A stretch of 64,000 nt of DNA, from positions 372,001 to 436,000 of the forward strand of contig NZ_CP109486.1 in assembly GCF_035918235.1 (NCBI RefSeq). Direction: 5' to 3'. A program made the position numbers and the translations under genes. This DNA comes from Streptomyces sp. NBC_01445. GTDB lineage: Bacteria > Actinomycetota > Actinomycetes > Streptomycetales > Streptomycetaceae. Positions 36,499-45,331 of the stretch are shown piece by piece. The notes below the pieces were generated by a model. The model did no database searches, was not told the origin of the DNA, and worked only from the letters and a program-made list of their open reading frames with translations. Numbering within the stretch: position 1 is the stretch's first letter; every line of letters starts with the position of its first letter.

Positions 36499-37386
36499 TC
36501 AGCGCGTTTGTGGCTGCTGGGTATGCGCGCTGTCTTCGCGGGTGGCAGCCCACGAGGCGAGCAGTCGCAGGCCCTCTTCGTTGAGTGAGCCGGGTTCGGC
36601 GGTGTAGATGGTGAGGGTGAGGCCGGGTTCGGCGGCCATTTCGAGTCCTTCGTAGGCGAGCGTGAGGTCACCGACGGCGTGGTGGTGGAAGCGCTTGGTG
36701 CCGGTGCCGTGGTGGCGGACGTTGTGGGCGCCCCAGCGGGTGCGGAAGTCGTCGCTGCGGGTGGAGAGCTCGCCGACGAGGTCGTGCAGGCCCTTGTCGT
36801 GAGGGTTGCGGCCGGCTTCGGTGCGCAGGATCGACACGGCGACGTCGGCTGCCTGGTCCCAGTCGGGGTAGAAGCGCCGGGAGGCCGGGTCGAGGAAGTT
36901 GAACCGGGCCAGGTTGGCCTGGTTGTGGGGCGCGGCGTAAACGTCGTCGTAGAAGGCGCGGGCGATCTGGTTGGTGGCGAGCAGGTCCATGCGGCCGTTG
37001 CGCACGAAGGCCGGGCCTGCGGTGACAGCGTCCAGGACCCATTGCAAGCTGCGGTGCGCCTTCCACTGCGGGGTGCGCCGCCGGGGGCGGGTGAGTGCGT
37101 CGGAGCCGTCCGCCGCGTGGGCGAGGTTCAGCAGGTGGGCGCGTTCGGCGTCGTCGAGCTTCAGCGCGCGGGCGAGGGCTTCCAGGACGGCCGGGGAGGC
37201 GCCGGCGAGGTTGCCGCGCTCCAGTTTGGAGTAGTACTCCACGCTCATGTCGGCCAGCGCGGCGACCTCGCTCCTGCGCAGGCCGGGCACCCGGCGCCGG
37301 CTGCTCGAGGGCAGGCCCGCCTGCTCGGGGGTGATCTTCGCCCGCCGCGAGGTCAGGAACTCACGGACCTCTGCTTGGTTGTCCAC
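36499..37386 (-). CDS. XRE-family regulator with MmyB-like ligand domain
   Basis: 295 residues. The N-terminal helix-turn-helix includes RVPGLRRSEVAALADMSVEY followed by YSKLERG, and the larger C-terminal part is the MmyB-like PAS fold (ILRTEAGRNPHDKGLHDLVG, FRTRWGAHNVRHHGTGTKRF), which binds fatty-acid-like ligands in studied members. Genes of this type usually control a neighbouring dehydrogenase or reductase; here the convergent quinone oxidoreductase/cupin pair and the divergent DNA are candidates. A 15-bp palindrome lies 36 bp upstream of its start. Confidence 0.9.
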   Translation of the reverse strand: MDNQAEVREFLTSRRAKITPEQAGLPSSSRRRVPGLRRSEVAALADMSVEYYSKLERGNLAGASPAVLEALARALKLDDAERAHLLNLAHAADGSDALTRPRRRTPQWKAHRSLQWVLDAVTAGPAFVRNGRMDLLATNQIARAFYDDVYAAPHNQANLARFNFLDPASRRFYPDWDQAADVAVSILRTEAGRNPHDKGLHDLVGELSTRSDDFRTRWGAHNVRHHGTGTKRFHHHAVGDLTLAYEGLEMAAEPGLTLTIYTAEPGSLNEEGLRLLASWAATREDSAHTQQPQTR

Positions 37387-37422
37387 GCCTTCGACGGTAC
37401 GTCCCGCCCGCGGCCACAGGGA

Positions 37423-37437
37423 TGTACTGGCAGTACA
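37423..37437. promoter_or_regulatory. Palindromic operator upstream of the XRE regulator
   Basis: TGTACTG-G-CAGTACA is a perfect 7-bp inverted repeat around one base, 36 bp before the regulator gene. MmyB-type regulators often autoregulate, so this is the likely binding site. The gene it may have controlled on the other side has been replaced by debris. Confidence 0.6.
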
Positions 37438-37689
37438 CCCCTTGACCGTGCCTCGCTACGCGCGCCAAGAGCGGGTTACCTGGATGACGTGGTGCCGGTG
37501 GCGAGCTGGCGGGTGGCCGCGTGGCGGCGCCGCCTGGTCCACCGCGCCGAGCAGCGAGGACCGTCCGCATACGGCGAAACGCTCGGCTCGGGCCGACGCA
37601 GCGGGTCGTGGATTTCGACGCTGGTCGTGGGGCTCAACGGCGGCAAGCCGCTGTCCTCGACCAGCGACTCAAAGCCTTTGCCGCGGCAG

Positions 37690-38309
37690 AAGGACCTGGC
37701 CGACGGTGTGGGCAAGTTACCGCCGGCCACGGATGCGCAGGTCTTCGCCGTGCAGGTGCTGGTGCGGGTGACCGGCACGCATCCAGTTCGGGCGCAGTCC
37801 CGCCTGCACCAGGTGATGGCCGTCATGGACGCCTGGTCCGGGGAGAACTGGTGGCGGCCCGTCGGGCCGCGGCGTACGGGGTGGCGTCCGTACAGCAGCG
37901 TGTGGTGGAGGCGTCGATCCTTCGATCGCCGCTACGCCACAGGCGAGTTCGCTCCGACGCGCCGACAATGGGCGACCTCGGAGGAGTTGGCGGCGCTCCT
38001 GCGGCCGGCGACCGTCCACTGCACTGCGCAGAACGTGGTGCGCACCTGCGGCACACTCGCGCCGGCGCCGCGCACGCTGCCCACCTTGACCGGTCAGCCC
38101 GGCGTGGTGCCGCTGGGCCGGGTCACCGAGGCCGACGGGCGCACGCGCCTCGCGTGCCTGCCCCAGGCCGAGGTGCTGTTCGGTGCGTCGTTCGGCAAGT
38201 CCGGTTTCGGCAAGAGCGAACTGGCGCTGTTGCAGGCCATCACGCTCTCCTACGGCGGGTTCGGGACCTGGTTCCTCGACCCGCACAGCGCGGCGATCAA
38301 GCGGGCGCT
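37690..38309 (+). pseudogene. Type IV secretion/conjugation ATPase fragment
   Basis: The frame reads KLPPATDAQVFAVQVLVRVT, SRLHQVMAVMDAWSGENWWR, RRSFDRRYATGEFAPTRRQW and then a P-loop FGASFGKSGFGKSELALLQA followed by GTWFLDPHSAAI. This is an actinobacterial VirB4-like conjugation ATPase without its N-terminus or post-Walker A part. At 38310 it joins a GH32 tail. Together with the TraD fragment at 15745 it points to a lost integrative or conjugative element. Bases 37438-37689 contain only related low-quality frame. Confidence 0.6.
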
Positions 38310-38808
38310 GCCGTATCCGAGGTCGCGAACCTCCACGACGGCGCGGCTCTCGTGACCATTGACAGTGCGACCTCCGTCTCCGCCGCGCACGCCACCCTTG
38401 CCTCGGTCACGGGCGACCTCCTCCACATCAAGCTGACGATGGAGGCGGGCAGCGCGGGCACGCTCGGCCTCGACGTACTGTGCGGCCCAGGCGACGAGGA
38501 ACGCACCCGCCTCTTCTACGACACAGCCGCCAAGGAGCTGGGAGTGGACCGGACCCGGTCCGGCAACGTCTCCAGCGCCGTGCCGGACCTCGGCATCCAG
38601 AAGGGTCAACTCGCCCTCAATCGACAGCAAACTGAGCCTGGACGTGTTCGTCGACCGCTCGATCATCGAGGCGTACGCGAACACGCACCGCTCGATCACC
38701 ACCCGGGCGTACCCGTCCCGCACGGACTCCCTCGGCCTGCAGCTCTTCGGCGAGGGCAGCACCGTCACGTCCTTGTCGGTCTGGAAGATGGGAGGCATGG
38801 CGGTCTGA
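38310..38808 (+). pseudogene. GH32 fructanase, C-terminal beta-sandwich fragment
   Basis: From VSEVANLHDGAALVTI through LFYDTAAKELGVDRTRSGNV, then a one-base frame change, and on through LDVFVDRSIIEAYANTHRSI to GLQLFGEGSTVTSLSVWKM and TGA at 38806. This is the standard C-terminal beta-sandwich of GH32 enzymes. The catalytic propeller is absent. It is a third GH32 locus in the window and marks the edge of the fructan island. Confidence 0.8.
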
Positions 38809-38848
38809 CCCCGGCGTCGACGTCGCGCCCGCCACGCCTCCTCCGGCG

Positions 38849-39142
38849 TCAGGTCACCGGGTCGAGGAAGGTCAGCACCGAGGCATCTTCCTCGATCAGC
38901 GGGGCGAGCGCGGCGTTGAGCGGGCCGCCGTAGGGGGCCTTGAGGTGTGCTTGGAAGGCCGCCTCGTCCCGGTACGCCTCGAAGATCCAGTAGGCGCGGG
39001 GCTGGGACGCCTTGGTGTAGACCTCGAAGGCGAGGTTGCCGTCTTCCTCGCGCACCTCTTTGGCGTACTCCAGGATCAAGCGGGCGACGTCGGCCTCCGT
39101 GCCCTCGCGTGCGGTGAATTCGGCGAGCAGAGTCTTGTTCAT
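38849..39142 (-). CDS. Antibiotic biosynthesis monooxygenase (ABM) domain protein
   Basis: 97 residues of the dimeric ferredoxin-like ABM fold (LLAEFTAREGTEADVARLIL, NLAFEVYTKASQPRAYWIFE, ALAPLIEEDASVLTFLDP), similar to YgiN-type quinol monooxygenases. It starts 32 bp after the GH32 fructanase gene in the same direction and is probably co-transcribed, although a link to fructan metabolism is not obvious. Confidence 0.85.
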   Translation of the reverse strand: MNKTLLAEFTAREGTEADVARLILEYAKEVREEDGNLAFEVYTKASQPRAYWIFEAYRDEAAFQAHLKAPYGGPLNAALAPLIEEDASVLTFLDPVT

Positions 39143-39174
39143 GGTGGCGTGTCCTGTGTGTGGTCGGGGTCGGG

Positions 39175-41736
39175 TCAGTCGCGGTAGGAGTTCAGGTGCC
39201 AGACGCGGGCCTGGTCCAGAGTCACCGAACCGTTTTCGGCGAAGACCTGGACTCCCTGGCTGTCCGGGTTCGGGAAGATCTGGTCGGTGATGGCTGCCTC
39301 GCCGCCGCCGCCGAAGACCTCGACGGACGACCAGTCGACCAGGACCCTCAGCTTCACCTTGCCGTCCTTCGCCTTCAGGGGTGCCCGCTGTACGCCGGGG
39401 AAGTCGTCGCTGAAGTCCACAGCGCCGGAGTGGGTGCGGTCGACGTACAGCTCCTGTGTGGTGGTGTCGTATCCGATGACGGTCTCCTCGCCCCCGGCAC
39501 CGGTACGCACCTTCAGGCCGAAGTGGTCGGCGTCCTTGAGGGAGAACGTCGCCTCGATGTCGAGCGCCTTCCCTGTGGCCGCCGAGCCGCCCAGGGGCTG
39601 TGAGGTGTCCTTGACTGTGACACCGGTTGCCGTCACCGCGGTCTTCTGCCGCAGGGCCTTGAGGCTGTCGACCGGCTCGCTGGTCAGCCGAATCCGGCCG
39701 TCGACGGTGCGCAGAGCCATCTGCCGGGGAACGCTCTGCGCGCTCCGCCAGGGAGAGGTGGGGATGGCGCCGCCGTACTCCCAGTCATTCATCCAGCCGA
39801 TCATGTAGCGCTTGTCGCCCGGCACGTTCTCCCAGGACACGGCCGCGTAGTAGTCCTTGCCGTAGTCGGCCCAATTCGCCCGCTGCAAGATGGACTTGGC
39901 GGGCTCGGCAGCGGCAGTGAACTGGTCGGCCAGGATGTGGCCCATGCCCGCGGTGTTCATGTCGACGATCTGGATCTGCGCCTGCTTCCCCGCGTAGGGA
40001 CGGAGGTCGAAGGAGGCCCAGTCGAGTGTCTCGGTGTCGGAACCGGTGGCGGTGCGGACCACCTTGCCGTCGACGATCAGGTTGACGGAGGTCTCCTGGG
40101 AGACGGGCTGAGCCTTCGTATCGGACAGCACGATGTTGTCGATGTTGAGGTGGCCCCAGCCGCCGGTGTTGTCGTCGACGATTCTGATCTGCACCTTCTT
40201 GCCGTCGAGGTCTTTGACATCCCAGGAAGCCCAGTTGAGTGCCTCGGTGTCCTTGCCGGTCGCGCTGCGCACCACCTGGCCGTCCACAAGAAGTTCTACG
40301 GCGGTGGGGTTCTCGGAGCCGGCCGGGTGATTGCCGCCGCCGACAAGGAAGTTGACGTAGTCCTTGTCGAGGGTGAACTCCGGCGAGGTCAGCGTGCCGG
40401 TGGTGGAGTCGCCGTCGCGGAAGGTGTTGACCAGGCCGCCGCCCAGGTATCCGGAGACCTCCTGTTGGCCCGGGAGGGTGCCGGTGGCCGGTGCCGGGCC
40501 GAAGGCGTCGCCGGTCGTCGTCCAGTCGCCGTAGCTGCCGCCCTCGAAGTCGGCGAGGACCGTGCCCGTGGGCGGGTCTCCCTGTTCCAGGACTGTTCCG
40601 TCCCGGTGCGGGTGCCGTCCGCCGCCGACCTTGAAGTTCAAGTAGGCGCTGTCGACGGTGAATTGGGGCGACGTGAGGATGCCAGTGGTGCGGTCACCGC
40701 CGTGGAAACTGTTGGTGAGGCCCGCGCCGTCAAAGCCGGTGACCGCGCTCTGTCCGTCCACGGCGCCTGCCGCGGGGCCGTCACCGAACGCGGTGCCACT
40801 GGCCGTCCACGTACCGAAGCCGGTGCCTTCGAAGTCCTGCCGGACGGTGCCGGGAGGCGGGGTGTACGAGCCGGTGTCCTCGGCTGTGAACTTCTTGCCG
40901 TCGAAGTCGCCCACGAAGTACTGGGCTCCCGAACCCCCGGCGATCCCACCGGGGTTGAGGTTGACGACCAGCACCCACTTGGTTCTCTTCTTGTCCCCGT
41001 CGACCGGGAGGGGGAACAGGTCGGGGCACTCCCACACACCTCCCGTCGCACCGGCCGGACCGAACTCGCTGAGCAGGTTCCAGTCCTTGAGGTTCTTGGA
41101 CGAGTAGAACCGCACCTTGTGCTCGGTGGAGAGCGAAACCGTCATCAGCCAGCTCTTCGTCGGCGCGTACCACTGGACCTTGGGGTCGCGGAACTCCTTG
41201 GAGCCGATGTCCAGGACGGGATTACCCCGGTACTTGGTCCAGGTGCGGCCCCGGTCGGTGCTGTAGGCGAGCGCCTGCGCCTGTATGCCGGTGGCCTTGT
41301 CGAGGCTGGTGTAGATCGCCACCATGGGCGGGTTCTGCTTCGTGCCGAACCCGGTGGTGTTGTCCCGGTCGACGACCGCGCTGCCGGAGAACACCATCTC
41401 CTTGTCGTCGTGCGACAGCGCGAGCGGAAGCTGCTTCCAGTGCACGAGGTCCGTGCTGACGGCGTGCCCCCAAGACATGTCGCCCCAGGAGTTGCCGTTG
41501 GGGTTGTACTGGTAGAAGAGGTGGTACTCGCCCTTGTAGTACAGGAGGCCGTTGGGGTCGTTCATCCAGTTCTTCTGCGGGGTGAAGTGGAACTGGGGCC
41601 GGTAGGTCTCGGTGTACGGGGGCGTGTCGGACGCTGCGGCGTGAGGCGCCAGCGGGGCGGCGGAGAGGGCGCAGACGGTCACCGTCGCCGCGATCAGCCG
41701 CCTGTGGGCATGCCGGACTACACGTACAGGGCTCAT
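39175..41736 (-). CDS. Secreted GH32 fructanase (levanase/inulinase type) with nested insert modules
   Basis: 853 residues. Signal peptide about 1-36 (ends AAAS). The five-blade propeller has the nucleophile D60 in WMNDPNG, R183-D184-P185 (transition-state residue) and the acid/base E236 in WECPD. Before the last blade (KDYYAAVSWENVPGDKRYMI) a long insert spans about 300-608: two jelly-roll-like modules, the second (395-541) sitting inside the first (300-394 plus 548-608). A C-terminal beta-sandwich closes the protein. It cleaves beta-fructosyl links in levan, inulin or sucrose outside the cell; which one is not decided. The ATG at 41736 follows GGAG. Paired operators lie 112 bp upstream. Confidence 0.93.
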   Translation of the reverse strand: MSPVRVVRHAHRRLIAATVTVCALSAAPLAPHAAASDTPPYTETYRPQFHFTPQKNWMNDPNGLLYYKGEYHLFYQYNPNGNSWGDMSWGHAVSTDLVHWKQLPLALSHDDKEMVFSGSAVVDRDNTTGFGTKQNPPMVAIYTSLDKATGIQAQALAYSTDRGRTWTKYRGNPVLDIGSKEFRDPKVQWYAPTKSWLMTVSLSTEHKVRFYSSKNLKDWNLLSEFGPAGATGGVWECPDLFPLPVDGDKKRTKWVLVVNLNPGGIAGGSGAQYFVGDFDGKKFTAEDTGSYTPPPGTVRQDFEGTGFGTWTASGTAFGDGPAAGAVDGQSAVTGFDGAGLTNSFHGGDRTTGILTSPQFTVDSAYLNFKVGGGRHPHRDGTVLEQGDPPTGTVLADFEGGSYGDWTTTGDAFGPAPATGTLPGQQEVSGYLGGGLVNTFRDGDSTTGTLTSPEFTLDKDYVNFLVGGGNHPAGSENPTAVELLVDGQVVRSATGKDTEALNWASWDVKDLDGKKVQIRIVDDNTGGWGHLNIDNIVLSDTKAQPVSQETSVNLIVDGKVVRTATGSDTETLDWASFDLRPYAGKQAQIQIVDMNTAGMGHILADQFTAAAEPAKSILQRANWADYGKDYYAAVSWENVPGDKRYMIGWMNDWEYGGAIPTSPWRSAQSVPRQMALRTVDGRIRLTSEPVDSLKALRQKTAVTATGVTVKDTSQPLGGSAATGKALDIEATFSLKDADHFGLKVRTGAGGEETVIGYDTTTQELYVDRTHSGAVDFSDDFPGVQRAPLKAKDGKVKLRVLVDWSSVEVFGGGGEAAITDQIFPNPDSQGVQVFAENGSVTLDQARVWHLNSYRD

Positions 41737-41847
41737 GAGGTCTCCTGCGCTGCGGCCGTCCGCGCAACAGGTCAGCTGGGCCTGGCGCGGACTGATCGGA
41801 AGGGGCTCCTCGCCCGGGCCGTCGTCCACGGCGCGGGAAGGAGAGAA

Positions 41848-41877
41848 TGTCATCGATGACTTGTGTCATCGATGACA
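41848..41877. promoter_or_regulatory. Paired LacI-type operators upstream of the GH32 fructanase
   Basis: TGTCATCGATGACT at 41848-41861 and the perfect palindrome TGTCATCGATGACA at 41864-41877, centres 16 bp apart. The same pair, with AA instead of AT, occurs at 43105-43134 before the ABC importer. The LacI protein encoded at 46241 is the obvious candidate. Confidence 0.75.
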
Positions 41878-41969
41878 TCGTGGCGAGCTGATGATGAGCG
41901 CAATCCGGTCACCGCGTCAACGGCTCTGGCGCAACGTCCCGTTGAACGACAAACCGCCCGTCAGGCGCG

Positions 41970-42923
41970 CTACCGCGTGGCGAGCTGCTCCACCTGACTC
42001 CGCCACGGCGGGTTCGGGCCGGGAACCGAGCAGGTCAGAGCCGCGACACGGGTGGCGAACCGACAGGCGTCCGCCACGTCGTCGAGACGGAGCTTCGACA
42101 ACCGGCCGCCGAGGAGTCCGACGGAGGCGAGGTGGTGCAGCAGCCCGGCAGTGAAGGAGTCCCCCGCGCCGACCGTGTCGGCGACGACCGCCGGCACGGC
42201 GGGCACCCGGAATCGTTCGCCGTCGAGCGAGGCCAGGACGCCGCCCGCGCCGCGCGTGATCACCACGAGCCGTGCGCCGGCCGCGTGCCAGATGTCGCAC
42301 GCCTTCTCGGGCGAGGCGTCGGGCAGCAGGAGCTCCAAGTCGTCCTCGCTCAGGCGCAGCACGTCGGCAAGGTCGCACCAGTGCGCCAATCGGGCGCGGT
42401 AGACCTCGGGCCGCACCAGCAATGGCCGGACGTTGGGGTCGATGCTGATCGTCGTGTCGGGGGCGGCGGTCGCCAGGAACTCCTCCACGGCCGCCGCGCC
42501 AGGCTGCCGCACCAGAGCCAGGGAGCCGGTGTGCACGCAGGCGGTCCCGGACAGGTCCACCCGCGCCAACTCCCTTGCCGTCCACTGCCAGTCGGCAGTG
42601 TTCTGCGCGTGGAAGGAGTACGCGGCCTGCCCCTGGGCGTCCAGTTCCGCTATGGCCAGCGTGCTGGGCTCGCCGGCCTCGACGGCGTACGTCAGATCCA
42701 CGCCAGACGCGTCCAGGTGATCCCGGAACAGCCGGCCGAACACATCGCCGGACAGACGCGCCAGGAGTCGGGCCGAGGTGCCGAGCCGGGCCAGCGCCAC
42801 CGCCGTGTTCGCGGGTCCGCCGCCTGGCTGCACGCGCAGCACGAGCTCGTTCGCGGCCTGCGCCGGCTCGGTGAAGGCGTCGGCGACGCACTCTCCCAGG
42901 ACGGTGATCTGACGTGGAGTCAT
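41970..42923 (-). CDS. PfkB-family sugar kinase (fructokinase)
   Basis: 317 residues of the ribokinase/PfkB fold: GGGPANTAVALARLGTSARL near the start (substrate loop), NVRPLLV, and the ATP/catalytic signature DTVGAGDSFTAGLL with the catalytic aspartate. The likely reaction is fructose + ATP to fructose phosphate. The ATG at 42923 follows a GAGAAGAG stretch; the longer open frame upstream overlaps the divergent operator region. It is transcribed towards the fructanase and away from the ABC importer, whose substrate would be fructose. Confidence 0.9.
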   Translation of the reverse strand: MTPRQITVLGECVADAFTEPAQAANELVLRVQPGGGPANTAVALARLGTSARLLARLSGDVFGRLFRDHLDASGVDLTYAVEAGEPSTLAIAELDAQGQAAYSFHAQNTADWQWTARELARVDLSGTACVHTGSLALVRQPGAAAVEEFLATAAPDTTISIDPNVRPLLVRPEVYRARLAHWCDLADVLRLSEDDLELLLPDASPEKACDIWHAAGARLVVITRGAGGVLASLDGERFRVPAVPAVVADTVGAGDSFTAGLLHHLASVGLLGGRLSKLRLDDVADACRFATRVAALTCSVPGPNPPWRSQVEQLATR

Positions 42924-43104
42924 GGGCTGCTCTTCTCTCGGAACGTACGGGCAAGGAAGGCACATCACGGCGCAGCCGTCGCTCGGCTCCGCGGGCTCGA
43001 CGATCACGAGCAGGGGGTCGACGACCGATGAGCGTTGCCGATTTGTGACGGGCGGAAGGCATTGACGTTGCCGGGATCGGGAGTCCATCATCCTCGCCAG
43101 GCAG

Positions 43105-43134
43105 TGTCAACGATGACATAAGTCAACGATGACA
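43105..43134. promoter_or_regulatory. Paired LacI-type operators in the pfkB / ABC importer region
   Basis: TGTCAACGATGACA at 43105-43118 and AGTCAACGATGACA at 43121-43134, again 16 bp centre to centre. They are positioned to control both the divergent pfkB and the importer operon. Confidence 0.75.
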
Positions 43135-43193
43135 CTTCGGGCAGCCGCACCGTGAACCCGGCCCGTGCCGTTCGCCATCCCACAGGAGTCGCC

Positions 43194-44234
43194 ATGTCTC
43201 GCAGCACGCATATGTCTCGCACCACGGGTATGTCCCGATCCGTTCTCGGAGCCGTCGCCGTCACCGCAGTCGCCGCCCTCACGCTGACGGCCTGCGGATC
43301 CGGCTCCGGGTCCGCTTCCGCCGGTGACGGTTCAGGCAAGGTCAAGGTCGGCCTGATCACCAAGACCGACACCAACCCGTTCTTCGTGAAGATGAAGGAG
43401 GGCGCGGAGAAGTCCGCGAAGGAGCACGGCGCCCAACTCCTCACCGCTGCGGGCAAGTTCGACGGCGACAACGCCGGACAGGTCACGGCCATCGAGAACA
43501 TGGTCGCCTCCGGCGTGAAGGGCATTCTGCTGACCCCGAGCGACTCCAAGGCCATCGTCCCGGCGATCGAGAAGGCCCGCGCCAAGGGCGTCCTGGTCAT
43601 CGCCCTGGACACCCCGACCGATCCGCAGAGCGCTGCCGACGCCCTCTTCGCCACCGACAACCTCCACGCCGGCGAGCTGATCGGCGAATACGCCAAGTCC
43701 GCCATGAAGGGCAAGACCCCGAAGATAGCCACCCTCGACCTCGCCCCCGGTGTCTCGGTCGGCGTCCAGCGGCACAATGGCTTCCTCAAGGGCTTCGGCA
43801 TCGGCGCCAAGGACAAGTCGATCGTCTGCTCCCAGGACACGGGTGGCGACCAGGCCAAGGGCCAGACCGCCATGGAGAACTGCCTCCAGAAGGACCCCGG
43901 CATCAACCTCGTCTACACCATCAACGAGCCCGCCGCCCTGGGCGCCTACACCGCGCTCAAGGCCAAGGGCCGGGAGAAGGACGTCCTGATCGTCTCCGTC
44001 GACGGCGGCTGCACCGGGACCCGGGCGGTCAAGGACGGCAAGATCGCCGCCACCTCTCAGCAGTACCCGCTGAAGATGGCCGCCGAGGGTGTCGACGCCG
44101 TCGTCAAGTACGCCAAGGACGGCAAGAAGGCATCCGGTTACACCGACACCGGCGTCACCCTGATCACCGACAAGACGCAGACCGGCGTCCCGTCCAAGGA
44201 CACCGGGTTCGGCCTGAAGAACTGCTGGGGCTAG
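43194..44234 (+). CDS. Sugar ABC transporter substrate-binding lipoprotein (RbsB/FrtB type)
   Basis: About 346 residues. Signal peptide and lipobox LTAC precede a Gly/Ser linker. The mature part is a type I periplasmic-binding fold: VKVGLITKTDTNPFFVKMKE, GVKGILLTPSDSKAIVPAIE, LFATDNLHAGELIGEYAK. This matches ribose/fructose-type binding proteins (CUT2). ATG 43194 follows AGGAG at 5 bases. It opens the operon with permease and ATPase genes downstream. Fructose is inferred from the neighbouring fructanase and PfkB kinase. Confidence 0.92.
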   Translation: MSRSTHMSRTTGMSRSVLGAVAVTAVAALTLTACGSGSGSASAGDGSGKVKVGLITKTDTNPFFVKMKEGAEKSAKEHGAQLLTAAGKFDGDNAGQVTAIENMVASGVKGILLTPSDSKAIVPAIEKARAKGVLVIALDTPTDPQSAADALFATDNLHAGELIGEYAKSAMKGKTPKIATLDLAPGVSVGVQRHNGFLKGFGIGAKDKSIVCSQDTGGDQAKGQTAMENCLQKDPGINLVYTINEPAALGAYTALKAKGREKDVLIVSVDGGCTGTRAVKDGKIAATSQQYPLKMAAEGVDAVVKYAKDGKKASGYTDTGVTLITDKTQTGVPSKDTGFGLKNCWG

Positions 44235-44335
44235 GGCCTGACCGGCGATCAGGCCGCATCACGCGCCCGCCGCCCCTCCCCGTCCGCCGGCACGGACGGA
44301 CACGAACAACTTCTGTCTTCCGACAAGGACTGCGC

Positions 44336-45331
44336 ATGACAGCCACCACCACGCCGTACGCCGAGCTCAAGGCGCCGACCACAGTCCGCAGACTGCTCAC
44401 GGCACCGACCACCGGCCCTCTGGTCGCCCTCCTCCTGGCCTGCGTCTTCTTCTCCGTATCGACCGACCAGTTCCTCACGGGCGGCAACTTCTCACTGATC
44501 GTGCAGCAGGTCATGGTCGTGGGCACCCTCGCCATCGGCCAGACCCTGATCATCCTCACGGCGGGCATCGACCTGTCGTGCGGTGCGGTGATGGCGTTCG
44601 GCAGCATCGTGATCGCCAAGATGGCTGCCGAAGGTGCGCTGCCCCCGCTCGTCGCCGTCGCGCTCGGCCTGGCCGTCTGCGCGGGATTCGGGCTGCTCAA
44701 CGGGCTGTTGGTGCAGAAGATCCCGCTGCCGCCGTTCATCGTCACCCTCGGCATGCTCAATGTGGCCTTCGCCCTGACGCACATCTACTCCGAGGAACAG
44801 ACGATCACCAACCTGCCCGGGCCGCTGACGGCTCTCGGGCGGACGTTCCCGCTCGGCCACACTGACATCACGTACGGCTCCCTGGTCACCATCGCCCTGT
44901 TCCTCCTCCTCGCCTACACGCTGAGCAGCACCGGTTGGGGCCGGCATGTCTACGCGCTCGGCAACAGCCAGGAAGCGGCGCGTCTGAACGGGATCCGCAC
45001 CTCCCGCCTGACCATCGGCATCTATGCCGTCGCGGGCCTCATGTACGGCATCGCCGCCCTGCTGCTCGTCTCCCGCACCGGAGTCGGCGACCCACAGGCC
45101 GGCCAGACGGACAACCTCGACAGCATCACCGCCGTGGTCCTCGGCGGCACCAGCCTCTTCGGCGGCCGGGGATCAGTCTTGGGCACCTTCATCGGCGTCC
45201 TGATCGTCGGCGTCTTCCGCAACGGGCTCCAGCTGATGGGCGTCGCCTCCATCTACCAGACGCTGATCACCGGAGTCCTGGTGATCCTCGCCGTGACCGT
45301 CGACCAGATCTCCCGGAAGAGGGCCCGATGA
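44336..45331 (+). CDS. Sugar ABC transporter permease (RbsC/FrcC type)
   Basis: 331 residues with about ten hydrophobic segments and the CUT2 permease signature GIDLSCGAVMAFGSIVIAKM plus GLLNGLLVQKIPLPPFIVTL. The C-terminal half has GGTSLFGGRGSVLGTFIGVL. It forms the membrane channel. AAGGA lies 6-7 bases before the ATG. Its stop overlaps the ATPase start (ATGA at 45328-45331). Confidence 0.93.
   Translation: MTATTTPYAELKAPTTVRRLLTAPTTGPLVALLLACVFFSVSTDQFLTGGNFSLIVQQVMVVGTLAIGQTLIILTAGIDLSCGAVMAFGSIVIAKMAAEGALPPLVAVALGLAVCAGFGLLNGLLVQKIPLPPFIVTLGMLNVAFALTHIYSEEQTITNLPGPLTALGRTFPLGHTDITYGSLVTIALFLLLAYTLSSTGWGRHVYALGNSQEAARLNGIRTSRLTIGIYAVAGLMYGIAALLLVSRTGVGDPQAGQTDNLDSITAVVLGGTSLFGGRGSVLGTFIGVLIVGVFRNGLQLMGVASIYQTLITGVLVILAVTVDQISRKRAR

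Noticed and set aside
36679..37680. Extension of the conjugation-ATPase frame back through the XRE gene
   Set aside because: The upstream part is antisense of the XRE regulator; only the stretch from about 37690 resembles the ATPase.
39937..41859. 640-codon plus-strand frame opposite the GH32 fructanase
   Set aside because: Antisense of a gene with intact catalytic motifs; the frame persists only because of G/C-rich third positions.
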